From Liolophura sinensis (lineage: Eukaryota; Mollusca; Polyplacophora; Chitonida; Chitonidae), in assembly GCF_032854445.1 (NCBI RefSeq), contig NC_088306.1, forward strand, positions 16,959,764 to 17,023,763: a stretch of DNA of 64,000 nt, written 5' to 3'. Positions 1 through 11,303 of the stretch are shown here, piece by piece. The translations under genes were made by a program, and so were the position numbers. The stretch's first letter is position 1, and each line of letters opens with the position of its first letter. The notes below the pieces were generated by a model. That model did not search any database and was not told where the DNA came from. It saw only the letters and a list, made by a program, of their open reading frames with translations.

Positions 1-842
1 TGTTTTTGGTCTCATAACCGGAATGTCAAAATTCCGTTCGCAAAATTCAATAGAGGTTTTAAACTACTTGGCAGAAATGGCCAATACACATTCGTATAGC
101 GTAGTTAATACAAATAGGTCAATGTTAATGCATACGTTGAAATTTTCACTGTGAATTATCTGCATATTTAGTTAAACGATTAATGAAAGGGGTGTATGAG
201 GCTGCACCCCCAAGACCCAGGTATTCCACTACCTGGGATGTATCAATTGTGCTTTTCAGAAACTTTAGTCCCATTGGAAAATTTATCGCTGAAGCATCTT
301 ACATTTAAGTTAGTAGCACTTATGGCTTTAGTGACAGCAGAAAGGGTGCAGACATTACAAACTTTGGCCATTTCTGGCTTGAGAATGTCCAGGTGTAGAC
401 AAAAAAATGACATTTTTTGTTAGTGCAATCCATAAGACCATTTGATAGGGTGGTGGCTTAAGAAAAGCTGAGTTGATAAAGTATCATCACAGTAGTTATG
501 TCATGTTTCCACTTTGATAGAGTACCTGAGATGTACTGTGTTCGAAGGGAGACCTGATCAGTTGTTACTATCTTTTCAAACAAGTAAACCTGTTTCTTGT
601 AGTAACCATATCCAGGTGGTTGTGTGAAATATTGGACATGGCTGGAGTTGAAGAGTACTACTGCAGTCCTGAGGGAATTTGGTACTTAAGGGTGGAAAGT
701 TTCTCTATGTTATATGTATGATAGTCCATGTACACAGAAAATGCGTAAAGGTTGTTGTTCTGTGTTAATAAATGAGATCTTGTGTACATTACAAACATGT
801 ATATGAATCTGTTGTCAGTTCTTTAAAGATGCACTGTGACTC
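1..842. other. Intergenic, no gene seen
   Basis: AT-rich sequence with stops in all frames apart from short chance reading frames. No recognisable repeat or exon. Confidence 0.6.
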
Positions 843-1245
843 CAATTAGGTCAAGGCCATATGGAAAACAATTTCCTCTCTCACCCAAGCATCCTGGCGG
901 TGAAGGATGAGAGGAATACTTTGAGTAGGGCTGAAGGCCTTGAGGGATCATACCCACCCCGTCAGTGGGGAAGGTTCTCTTAAGTTACCTCTCGATTCTT
1001 GACTACCCGCCCATTTTTGGACTGCCAACAGATTGAATTATACTTTGCAAAGACACCGGCCAGAGGTGGTGTGGGCCTTATATAGGGCCTAATAGTAGAC
1101 CCTGTGAAAATCACGTAATCAGCTGACTGTATGATGGGACATGCACTGTGACCCCTCAAGGCCTTCGGCCACACTCAAAGAATTCCTCTCATCCTTCACC
1201 TCTGGGACAATTGGATGAGAGGGGAAATTCTCATGGACCAATTTA
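843..1245. mobile_element. Foldback (MITE-like) element with long inverted repeats
   Basis: The left arm (about 843-943) and right arm (about 1153-1245) are imperfect inverted repeats. The best-matched core is about 45 bp: TGAAGGATGAGAGGAAT at the left and its complement ATTCCTCTCATCCTTCA at the right, followed inwards by matching GGCCTTGAGG blocks. The centre (about 944-1152) is unpaired. There is no internal coding capacity, so this is a non-autonomous foldback or DNA-transposon derivative. I could not define a target-site duplication, so the outer limits are approximate. Confidence 0.6.
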
Positions 1246-1350
1246 AATATAAGAAAATAAGACCAAGGAAAAAGTAAAATTAAAAACTCTTATCAAGATC
1301 ATACGGAAAACTATAGGGTAGGACTTTTTTTTTTCAGATTACACCCAATG

Positions 1351-1440
1351 AGGTTTCCTCCCACCATAATGTTGGCCATCGTCGTATAAGTGAAATATCC
1401 TTGAGTATGGCGTAAAACACCAATCAAATAAATAAATACA
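1351..1440 (+). mobile_element. tRNA-derived SINE, 3' fragment
   Basis: This is the 3' part of the SINE family that recurs in the window: TTTCCTCCCACCATAATG, a CGTCGTATAAGTGAAATAT block, then GGCGTAAAACACCAATCAAA and an AATAAATA tail. The tRNA-like head is missing. Confidence 0.8.
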
Positions 1441-4178
1441 CCCAATGAACTTATACTTAATGCTAGCCTAAATACACAGTGGAGGAAAGAGAAACAAAAT
1501 TAACAACCATAGAGGGAAATTTAAATTCATAATTTCCTTACACGTTAACACTTGACTCTCTTGAAGAGGAAATCACCGCATCAGTTCAGTTAGCAAGTCA
1601 GTTTCCACCAATTCATAAAAATCAGATCTCAGGGACATTGCAACATATACAATGCACAAAATAACCAGGAAATACAAACCTAAACCGCCCAAACAATAAA
1701 ATGACCTTTCCTCATAAACAATGAGGTACTTGTAAACATGTACATGTAATCCTTGGCTATTGAGTCTAGTAATCAACTACAGCTGATATTTTTGTGACAG
1801 ACTAGGAAGTTACAAGAGCAGCATTACATGTACATGTATGTCTACATACACTGAACACTATTCATCCATGTAGTAAGTAATGGCTGGCCCAGCCACACCC
1901 ACTCAGCCTGCAGCATGGCACCATGCCTGGTGGATTAAGCAAGCAGTTCACAAACAAGTTACATGTAGTATATCTGTGGTGATCAACACTGCCAGTACAT
2001 GTACAACTCTTATCACATGGGTTGCTATGGGGAACTAACCGCATTATGACAATCCTATACACTGTCATTCTGAAAGCTTGCAGCCTATCGTTTTCCCTAG
2101 ACGTCTTTTCTTTTTGGAAATCACAATGCCATTTTTCCAGAAAACTGCAAATCACAGCCGTTATTCACTTACACTTCTCATTACCAAACTATCCATTGGG
2201 CTATGTACTGGGTATAAACTTGTACATGTAGACCTACTTAGCCATCACATTGGAGATATATGCAAATCCCTTAAAAAAACGTATTCTTCTGCACCGCTTA
2301 TCCAATTGCCTTGAAATTTAATTAATATGTGAAGATCTAATAAGCTACAAAATTTGAAAAGTTTATTCAAACTGGCTGAAAGTTCGCCGCAGATTCATTA
2401 AGTCCTGTGATGATTTCAAGTTTGAAATAACAAGATTGCAGTTACTCAAAATCGCAGTTGATTTGCTGAAGACAAATCTTGTTTTTTGTCTTGTCCAATG
2501 ATGTTTTCTTGCAAACTGCAATTAAACCTGAAAATTGTGTGGATTTTTCTTTTCATTTTAAACAGTCATCGAATCATGTGACCTCAAAACATAACCTCTA
2601 TCTAACTTATAGTGAATGACAAAGAATTTTGACTTACCCTGTGAAGGCAAAAAACTAATAAAAAGTTATACTTTTGACAATCTTATCCAAGACCAGAGAA
2701 AAATGGAGAGCAGTAGTTTGTGTGCATCGGTGCATGATTCCTGAAGGCTAGTCCTACATGTAGACGTCCGTACTATTTCTTTGTCTATGCAAATGTACAT
2801 GCTTAAATGTATATTTAAGTACATATATATTGCCACAGCTCACTTTGTGTTAATTTTGCCAGAATTCAAATGGATTTCATGAGTTGGATAGTAATTATTA
2901 TGAAGGAATAATTCTGTGTTAACTGATAAAGTTGTACTTTTTGTGGAGCCCTGAAACTGACCAATGTAGCTTAGTCTCCAAAATCAAATGAAAAATCTGA
3001 ATAAATTGCACTTAAAATGGCTCTTGCATATATGTAAAATGGTACAGGAATTAGGGTATATGTGTACTTTTTATTCCTCAACTGCACAATTAACTGTGCG
3101 CTCATTCTCACATAGAAGTCCTGTTAAACAGGTACATACAAATGTAGAAGAATAGTTGTTGTTTTTTTTTAACATAACCTATGGAATCTTTTAACAAAAT
3201 ATTCACTCACCTTGCAAATCATCTTATGACACTGTAAGGCTCCGTGAGTTTACATGTGTCCTGTACGACCCCCTATACAGGTAGCATACAATGTCAGATA
3301 TATGCATCTTTCACGAAGTGGTAGGAACAACAGTGAAAATCAAAGCGTTCTGTACGCTGATGGCACACCTGTACACCTGAACTAGAAAGCATGCCTCACA
3401 GTAAAAGCACAAAGTACTCAGTCAATTTGGGTTTTGTATGTATTATTCCAAGCATGAACGTGTCAAGCAGACTGACTCCAAAATACACAGAGGTAACCTG
3501 TTTTATCTTACAGGGCAGTGCAAAGTACATGTCAAGTCTGAGGCATACATGTATATGTAGGATATATACATAGAACTACAATACACAAGCATGTAGAGTT
3601 ACTCATACAGCACAAGGATGGTACAATTATCACTGAGGTCAAACCATCCTAATTTTAAAGCATCCATTCATCCTCTGGGACCATCCTCCTTACAAACGTT
3701 AACCTGGGCGCCATCCTTATTACATGTTAACCTGCTGCTAATGCTAGAGCTCTGACTGGTACCTGTATAAATAGTGCAAGCTGCGCCAGACCAGACGTGT
3801 TAGGGTAAATCCCTGCTCGTGACATGAGTGTCGAGGCCAACATGTGGTAGAGATCACAGCCAATATGCAAAAGGATTTATAGGGACAGTGATAGCAGCAG
3901 TTTATCCCCTCAACGTGTACATGTAATAACACCTTCGTGTCCTCACCCAGATATTGTACTTCGAACATTACACATGTAGCTTACCAGGTTATATCAATCC
4001 AGAAAGGTCAGTCAGGTCAACCAAAACAAACTACTCAATGCACTTGAAATGGCATCTCAAATTACAACCATGTAATTAAGCTTTATGATCAATATCTGTA
4101 TTCACATGTCTTAACACTGAAGTACATACACATGTACATGTTCTGTACACCTATGACAATCACAATGACTAATGTTGC
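1441..4178. other. Intergenic, no gene seen
   Basis: AT-rich spacer with repeated TACATGTA motifs and one MITE fragment (2901-3058). No exon with splice signals was recognised. Confidence 0.5.
2901..3058 (-). mobile_element. MITE family D fragment
   Basis: It aligns by eye with elements at 13448, 24680 and 50146 through shared blocks: ATTCTGTGT, a GATAAA-TT-TACTTTTTG-GA-GCCC region, GTAGCTTAGTCTCCAA, and a terminal GGAATTAGGGTA. Only the inner and right parts are clear; the left terminal repeat is not recognisable. It has the same orientation as the 50146 copy. Confidence 0.5.
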
Positions 4179-4197
4179 TTAACCCTTTAGCTACTGA
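4179..4197. repeat. Left piggyBac end: TTAA plus 15-bp inverted repeat
   Basis: TTAA followed by CCCTTTAGCTACTGA, an exact inverted match to 5192-5210. Confidence 0.85.
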
Positions 4198-4541
4198 ATT
4201 ATTTATCAGTATTACTTGAATTATAGGCATGTATTTTTGGAATGATGTAAGGTTGAAAGTGGCAAGAGGTAGAAACTTGGTATAATGGTAAACTTTATTG
4301 GGTATTACTAGTACCTCAAAATGACACTAATTAATTTGACCTATTTGCATATTAATTAGGTCACGTGAGGTCAAATGAGGTCACAAAAATAGGTCAACCA
4401 GTTTATTTCATGTTTTCGTTACTATTTTTGCCCTATTGTCACATGTAAATCATTAGATATGCTAAAATGGATATTTTATAAACACAATAAACTATTCTGG
4501 GACATAATTTATGAATTTTACTTCATTTACTTATGTATTTA

Positions 4542-4982
4542 CTAGATTTTCTGGAGAGTCGCCTTCAGAAAATCAATAGGGTTTGCATCAGTCATGTTTC
4601 GATCAACACTAAAACCTGTGTCTTTATTGAATTCTATGATCCACGGATCGTAGTTTTCCTCAGTATCTAGCATTTCCCAGTCATTTTCAGGCCTTTGGAA
4701 CTGCCGATTTCGTCCCCCACCGCCTCTTGCTCGCCCTCTACCACGCCCCCTGCCTCGCCCTCTGCCACGCCTAAAATCCACTTCCTGGTTTACAGTATGA
4801 TTTGCCGGTGCATGGAAATCACCTTCACTGTCCGTTTCAAAGTCACTTTCAGCGCCATTACCGCTGATCGGGAGATCGGTAGAATCCAATTCATCGTCCA
4901 AATCAGACAAATTCGGCTCACTTCCCGAATCATCGTCATTTTGTATCATATCCACCACTTGCCTCAGCGAATACGTTGCCAT
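4542..4982 (-). CDS. Truncated piggyBac transposase-like protein (146 aa)
   Basis: I chose the ATG at 4982 (MATYSLRQ...); a reading frame of seven codons upstream begins only with TTG. The protein has an acidic, Ser/Asp-rich N-terminus (about residues 14-55), typical of PGBD/piggyBac transposases. An Arg-Gly tract follows (about residues 73-90, RGRGRGRG then RARGGGG). The C-terminus, WIIEFNKDTGFSV...NPIDFLKATLQKI, resembles the start of the DDE_Tnp_1_7 (piggyBac) transposase domain. The frame then stops, so the catalytic DDD core is absent. Either this is the remnant left by an internal deletion or a short protein is still made from the element. Whether a downstream exon ever existed cannot be told. 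The family assignment rests on motif resemblance plus the flanking TTAA/TIR structure. Confidence 0.6.
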   Translation of the reverse strand: MATYSLRQVVDMIQNDDDSGSEPNLSDLDDELDSTDLPISGNGAESDFETDSEGDFHAPANHTVNQEVDFRRGRGRGRGRGRGRARGGGGRNRQFQRPENDWEMLDTEENYDPWIIEFNKDTGFSVDRNMTDANPIDFLKATLQKI

Positions 4983-5191
4983 CTTTCTGACGGAAACTCT
5001 CAAAAATTCAGAATGTTTCGCTAATCAAAAACTCCAAAAAATTCAATGTAAACATGTGCGGACAAAGGTACGAAACAGTGGCTGTGGTAGTGGGCTGCGT
5101 ATATACACAGAGTTATTTCTGGGTTACAGCCGCCTATGCGTATTTTTGGCGCGAAATTTAAACAGGTGTTTTTGCTCGCATTTTTGCGAGC

Positions 5192-5210
5192 TCAGTAGCT
5201 AAAGGGTTAA
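5192..5210. repeat. Right piggyBac end: 15-bp inverted repeat plus TTAA
   Basis: TCAGTAGCTAAAGGG followed by TTAA, the exact complement of the left end. Confidence 0.85.
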
Positions 5211-8200
5211 AGTACACACAAAAATGATGTCCACAATAACAAAAACATTGTTACTGTTACAAATCCAGGGCTCAACAGACAATTTCAGGGCTGTAAAAGA
5301 TACAGTTTCTTTTCTCTTGTCAGTAGCACCTTTAAATATGTTCATCTGTCCATCAGTGAATTGGCCAATCTGTCAAATTTTTAACAAACACATCTTACAT
5401 GCATCTTTCTGTTCAACACGGGCCACTGAACAATAAGCTTGAGTACAAGATGACATCCACTTTTTGCAGAATGTTGCTACTATTGTAAATCTGCACTTGT
5501 TTTTCTTGACGGGGATTTAAATTTATTTGGTGCCTGTTTTTTACATGCAACAACAATTTTCTTCCTCAATAGGCTTCCTCGACATACATTTGAAGAGTAA
5601 AATGTAAGAGACAAGGCCCCCGCTGGCTAATTCAGATAATTCTTGTTCTTGCTACAGCCAATCAGCCCAAGACCAATGAGATTACAGGTTTAAATCCAGA
5701 TCTGTGCCATAAATACAGCATTATATCAGGCCATTTGTCTGGTACCTTGCCACTGGCAGTGGATAACAATTTATAATCTATCTTAATCATAATTCTATCA
5801 AAAACCAGTAACATTGTTTCATCACTAATCTTTCAAAGAATACTGTAATTCACAGCTGAAGCTACAATGAGACAAATTTTTTTGGTGACTGGTCATCTGA
5901 ACACACTCTTATAAAAACCTGAATGCTGGCTTAGCAGGAAAATACTGGCAAATTCAAGCATAAACATCACATTGATCATGCCACAATACCACTTATTATA
6001 TGTTTGGATCATTTATCTTCACATGAACGCCTTTGCCAGGAATTATCAGCAGGTCACACAAAATCTGAAAGTGTCTCCTGCCTTGCAACTGTCTTGCTTA
6101 AACTGCCATCACATATGAAGTAACGATATATCAAAGTGAACTATCATGAGGTAGCAGCCAAAGGACAGGTTTCGAATTTATGGTAGTGTTTGTATGTATG
6201 CGTGAGGTTTTATGTCGTACTTCAGTTATGTCAAATTCCAGTCAAGTATCAAATGACAAAGAATCATAGGCTCTGTGAGCATATGTATACTGTGTCTTCA
6301 TGTGGCAGGGCGAGTCCATGCCGCCAAAGGGGAATTGTAAAGATAAGGTTGAGTTTGCCGACTCACTTCCCAGATGTTCACTGTGAATATGAGATTCTTT
6401 AATGGATGCTACTGTAAAACATGATACCAACCTTGTCTTTACATTAGCTCATTCCTGTTTCCTTGGTCTGACCTCTCAACGCTGAACGCCAAGTGGGAGA
6501 GCAACAAATACCCTTTTTAAAGTCTTTGACCCCACCTGGGTCTGTCTCTAGGAGCAAGTCGACATGTTAACCTCAGGTTACTGTCAGTCGTTCATGTGGC
6601 AAATTGACAACAATTCATTGAGGAACCAGCTTTTCACAATGAACATCTGAAAACTAGAGGAAGGCGTCCTATGCACTGACTAACAAAAGTATCAACCTTG
6701 TCTTTACCATTGCCAGAGCGTGTTTAGACACTACTGACAAAGTTGTTTTAGTGTCTGAACTTTGGACTAGCCGATATTTAACCTCCGTGATAATATTTTT
6801 GTGATCGGTCGCCGGATGATCAAACTCGATTCCTTGTTTCCTGTTGATACTTGTTATTTCATTTTTTTGGACCAAGGTGCAGGGTTCACTTTTCACATAC
6901 TACCATGTGAGATCTACAATACTGGGGCATAGATTGTAAATGAGAATTTCCGAGTCACTTGTTTTTGGGGACACCTGTCTGGAATTGATAGCTGAGACGA
7001 CTATGAGTACAGACAGACACATTATTTGGTGGCCAACAGTAGTGTATTAAAGCCAGCACAGAAAGTACAAAGGTGTTCAAGGTAAGCTTATGAATCAAAA
7101 CTGGACTGTGATAATATACGTAATCACAGCCGTACAGAGCCACACTTCACTGTACTTTATAGTTTCATACACTTCAGCAAAACGTTTTGTCCTTGCAAAC
7201 AGAGTAAAGCAGACAGTGTTTTCCAATCTTGTCCACAACACTTTGGTCATATCAGAATATTCACATGCAAAGACGTGTTTGTGCTAACTGAGCGATGACT
7301 GGTCACACTTTTTTTTTCTGTGACTTTGTGTGACAGTCTTAGAATAATGCAAGGATTACATTTTTACACAGGCGTTGACAATGACACGTACTCTATGTTG
7401 TTTTTTTTTGGACTTGTACCTTTACTACATCCCCTCTGAAATAAAGAACTACCTAACGGTTCCGGGAATTCTGCTATGGTTTTCAGTTGTGTGATAAACA
7501 AAGTGTTACTTACCAAAGATGTTCAGAGTTTTCCTCACATATTTCACATTACCATCACCAACCACACGACATGGCGGATTTTTGTTTTCGTGGGTGACGT
7601 CACATTTACGGAGACACGCGAAGGTGAGGCAAAAATTACAAGTGACCGAAATAATCTTTAAAAGTTTATAAAATATCCTACATAGTCCTTATTCATCTTA
7701 TGAGCTTTGAAAAACATCGATTTTATTTGCTTCTATCATATTCGATATCGCTCGATTTTGCGAGCGATACCAACGCGCAAGGCAAAACTAACCGATAAAT
7801 CCTAAGTTACTAAGGGGGCGATACCGGCACAAGTACACAATCGCAGTACCGCGCATTTAAAATGATTCCTCAAGATTTAAACAGCTTTATTTCAGGACAC
7901 ACTTAAAACAGAATCAGCACTCCGGTATCCGTAGTAATTATACAAACATTCTGATTAATATTAGATTCAGTATCACACTACGTTATGCAGTCCAAAATAC
8001 ATGCCGCATGCGCAATCAAGGGGTGTAACTCTAGTAGGCAAACGACTGATTCTGGTGGACCTTCGTCCTGTTGTCATGAAAGCATTCTTGACCTACTTCG
8101 GTGGGTTTCACGCTGTATTCGGCTGTTTTATGCCACTTTCAAATCAATTTTGCTCATATGATAATAACACTTATCCCCATGTTGCAGTCCCGAGACACTG

Positions 8201-8495
8201 TATACCTGATATGTCAGCTATATGTTGGCCTATAAAGTGCTTGCATTATGAAGTGCACCGCCGTATAACGTTCAGTCCCATATTTTTTTTACCTTTTGAT
8301 CGACCCGAGAACAAAATATATCAAGGCAAGAAAGTCCAGCCAAATTAGTCTGTATCACCATTGTCTTATTGTATGCATGCATTCAGTATAACGAGTTATA
8401 TTACTGTGACGATGAGCCAACAAAGTTCGTCCATATATTGAACGTGCATGCCGCTTCACTGCAAAACAATACATAAGATAATTATAGAGATGGGA
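5211..8495. other. Intergenic, no gene seen
   Basis: No exon is supported. It holds a CRE palindrome (7595-7602), a YY1-like ATGGCGG at about 7571, and a small perfect hairpin (TATCGCTCG/CGAGCGATA, 7746-7769) in a locally CpG-richer patch (7740-7860). Together these could mark a promoter, but no convincing coding exon follows in either direction. Confidence 0.4.
7595..7602. promoter_or_regulatory. CRE-type palindrome TGACGTCA
   Basis: Perfect CREB/ATF consensus octamer, about 25 bp from a YY1-like ATGGCGGATTTT. No gene is assigned to it. Confidence 0.35.
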
Positions 8496-9240
8496 CAGCC
8501 GCCCATCATCATTGACCTGTAGTGTATATGCTGTATGCGTAGTAACACCTGTCCATTATAACTGACATGCAGGGTACGCTGTATACGTTGTGACACCCGC
8601 CCATTATCATTGACGTGTAGTGTACGCTCTATAGGCCCTACGTAGTGACACACGCCCATTATCATTGACGTGCAGTATACATGCTGTATACGTAATGACA
8701 CCCGTCCATTATCATTGGTATGTAGTGTATGGTGTATACGTAGTGACACCCGTCCATTATCATTGACATGCAGTATATGCCGTATATACGTAGTGACACC
8801 CGCTCGTAATCATTCACACTCAGTATATCCCGTATACGTATTACCGACACCCGCCTATAATTACTGAAACTCAGTACATGCCGTACACGTATTGTCGACA
8901 CCTGCCCATAATCAGTGACAATCAGTATATGCCATATACGCATTGTCAACACCTGCCCATAGTCGGTGACACTAAGTATATGTCGTATACGTATTGTCGA
9001 CATCCGTCCATCATCATTGACAACTAGTGAATGCTGTATACGTAGTGACACCCGCCCAAAATCAGTGACACTCAGTTTATGCCGTATATACGTATTGTCG
9101 TCACCCGCCCATAATCAGTGACATGCAGTATATGTCGTATACTTAGTGACACCCGCCCAAAATCATTGATATGCACTCTATGCCGTATACGTATTGTCGA
9201 CACCCGCACATAATCAGACACTCAGTACATGCCGTATAGG
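8496..9240. repeat. Minisatellite, about 50-bp unit, about 15 copies
   Basis: Units read approximately GACACCCGCCCATAATCATTGACATGCAGTATATGCCGTATACGTAGT (quoted here as a period description) with 10-25% divergence and indels. The array shifts gradually from GTAGTGACACCC-type joints on the left to GTATTGTCGACACC-type joints on the right, so two subfamilies are visible. Reading frames crossing it in both strands are by-products. Confidence 0.9.
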
Positions 9241-9409
9241 GCTTACTTATAGTGAAATATTGCTCGTGCACCAGCTCTTGCGCTTGAGTGCTAAATACCA
9301 TGAGCTCAAAAGAAAAACGGTCTTTTTCACTGAAGACTGTGAAATTGTAGCTATGTAGTGCCGCCTATATGGAAGTGGATTAGCTACGTTGTAGCTGCGA
9401 CTGTCCGCC

Positions 9410-9691
9410 TACACTCTTAACAAAAGGGGTTCTTTGCCACTCCCATGGGTTCTGTATTGGGTTCTTTTTCATCTCCAGCACACGAAAGGGTTCTGAAACG
9501 CCTAGTCGGTTCTGTGTCTGAACTCATTTTTTGTTTTACCGCCGATTTCATTGTCACGAACCATATTTAAAGGGTTCCATATTAAACCTTTTCAAAAGGG
9601 TTCTTTATAGCACCAAAAAAGGGTTCTGCAGGCGAAATAAGCCAAAGAATCCTTTCTAGTTTCATAAAGAACCCTTTTTCTTTAGAGTGTA
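9410..9691. mobile_element. MITE (282 bp) with about 25-bp inverted termini
   Basis: The left end TACACTCTTAACAAAAGGGG and right end CCCTTTTTCTTTAGAGTGTA are imperfect inverted repeats. The interior repeats the motif GGGTTCT about eight times and has no coding capacity. The left half carries GGGTTCT and the far right end AGAACCC, so it can fold back. Confidence 0.7.
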
Positions 9692-10009
9692 TAGCTGTTT
9701 TATAGTTGCCAAATTATAATTATTTCACACGAATTTTATATACCAGACAAATCTATATAGTTTATATGCAAGTCAAAATTCCAATTACGGCTGGAAATGC
9801 CGGAACAACCTTCAAATTCATCGTCTCAAATACTCTGATTAGAGCTGTCTTTTGAATTCAAATGTTTGAACGCCATTAACCCTTTAAAAAAAAAATCTAA
9901 AAAAATAAATGAAAGTATATTTATGCATTGTTATAAATGGTCTATTTAGTGCTGCATACTTCGATTTCGAGAGGTTTTTTTTTCCTTTAAGAAGGTACAT
10001 CGTTTTTTA

Positions 10010-10545
10010 CGCTATGATGCCCGCCTCCAACTCCCGCTGGTTAAGTTGTGGTGATACGTCTACGGAAGATCTAGTTTCCATAAATTCCATTGTTAATGGT
10101 GGGCATTGCTTTTTACTCTATACAATCTCTACCCTTTCGAATACCCTTTGGAACAGCTATTATTGTACGCCCGGAAAGATCTATAGTTGAACTTTCCCAG
10201 TTAACGAGTTGTTCGTTGGCTTTTAAACTGATCCCTGCCAATCTCCACTGGTCAACTCAGGTGGTACATGTACAGCTAGAAGGTCTATAGTTACCAATTC
10301 CCTTGTTAAGCAGTTGCATATTGGTTGTTACGTTATTATCCCAGACAACTCATGCTGGATCAGCTGCAGGTCTATAAAAGACCTACTTGCCATAAATTCC
10401 CTTGCTAAACAGGTGCGCGTTGGTTTATACGTTATATGAGTCCTTTTAGACAAGCTACTACTGTACAACTAAATTTCTGATTGCCATGATCCCTGTTCAT
10501 TAGGCGCACCTTTATTCTTACGCTACATCTGGGATTAAGGTAGAT
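10010..10545. repeat. Strongly diverged tandem repeat, about 105-bp unit, five units
   Basis: Recurring landmarks are AGATCTAGTT (about 10067), AGATCTATAGTT (about 10168), AGGTCTATAGTT (about 10280), AGGTCTATAAAAG (about 10367) and a last unit near 10470. Each is followed by CCATAAATTCCCTTGTTAA-like sequence, then CAGTTGC/CAGGTGCG, TTGGTT and TACGTTAT blocks. The similarity is low enough to be missed by simple tandem-repeat settings. No coding potential is seen. Confidence 0.6.
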
Positions 10546-11043
10546 GTTTATCCTAATCTCAGGTTACATGTATGCCTATCCACTTTCTGATGCATATTTT
10601 TGTCATATACGCTGGAATGAACTATCTTAATTGAAAACGACGTACAACATCGGCGAATTAAAATAAATGAATAATCGAATGAATGATAGAATAATATATA
10701 GCTATATAAGCTGGATAGACAGAATGAATAAACAAATAGAATGTAAAATAAATGAATAACGACCATGTAAATTAATTGACGACTGGCAGCAATTAAGGGA
10801 TGGACTGCGTCAATTTAGGCAGGTAAATGAATAGTCTAATCATCGCTGATTGCAAGGCTGGTGTCAGACATTGACAAATTCAGACTGTGCCTAGGATGAG
10901 CTGAATTCAGTTAGATACGTGGTGGATTAATTCAAGCGTGACCTAAGCCCATGCTTTAACCTAGGAAATCCTATCTCCAGTGTCAGCCAATCAACATCCA
11001 TTCTGTATCCCTTTAAGATTATATTACATGTAGTTGGAAATAA

Positions 11044-11303
11044 TGTGTGTCAAGAATATACCGTCAAGTATGGGTGCCACGGATACAACATCAAGCACGT
11101 ATGTCAAGGACATTCCATCAAGCATGTGTGTCAAGCCTGTTCTACCAAGCACGTGTGTCGAGGATATTCCATCAAGCACGTGTGTCAAGGATATTCTATT
11201 AAACATGTGTGTCAAGGATATTCCATCAAGCACGTGTTTCGAGGATATTCCATCAAGCATTCCATCCATCAAGGATATTCCGTCAAGCCCATTCATCTTA
11301 TGC
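11044..11303. repeat. Minisatellite, 27-bp unit, about 9-10 copies
   Basis: The unit is close to GTGTGTCAAGGATATTCC followed by ATCAAGCAC. Because 27 bp equals nine codons, several frames stay open on both strands and give repetitive peptides (for example SSTCVKDIP on the plus strand). There is no start context, splice site or conserved domain, so I treat it as non-coding. Confidence 0.85.

Larger units (their letters stand above)
4179..5210 (-). mobile_element. Short piggyBac element (1.03 kb) with TTAA target sites
   Basis: The element is bounded by TTAA at 4179-4182 and 5207-5210. Immediately inside are perfect 15-bp inverted repeats, CCCTTTAGCTACTGA and its complement. TTAA target duplication and CCC-starting ends are diagnostic of the piggyBac superfamily. 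A subterminal hairpin (GCTCGCA/TGCGAGC, 5174-5191) lies inside the right end only. On the minus strand it encodes a 146-aa protein resembling only the N-terminus of a piggyBac transposase. Most of the catalytic domain is missing, so the element is an internally deleted, non-autonomous derivative that would need a transposase from elsewhere. The perfect ends suggest recent insertion or ongoing mobilisation. Confidence 0.85.

Noticed and set aside
7571-7600. Start codon at ATGGCGGATTTTTG near a CRE
   Set aside because: The frame closes after eight codons and no plausible donor precedes the stop. It may be only a regulatory YY1-like site.
8456-9051. 97- and 129-residue minus-strand frames at 8.5-9.0 kb
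   Set aside because: By-product of the 50-bp minisatellite.
9878-9890. Second piggyBac end suggested by TTAACCCTTTA
   Set aside because: No inverted partner with TTAA within several kb, and the match ends after CCCTTTA.
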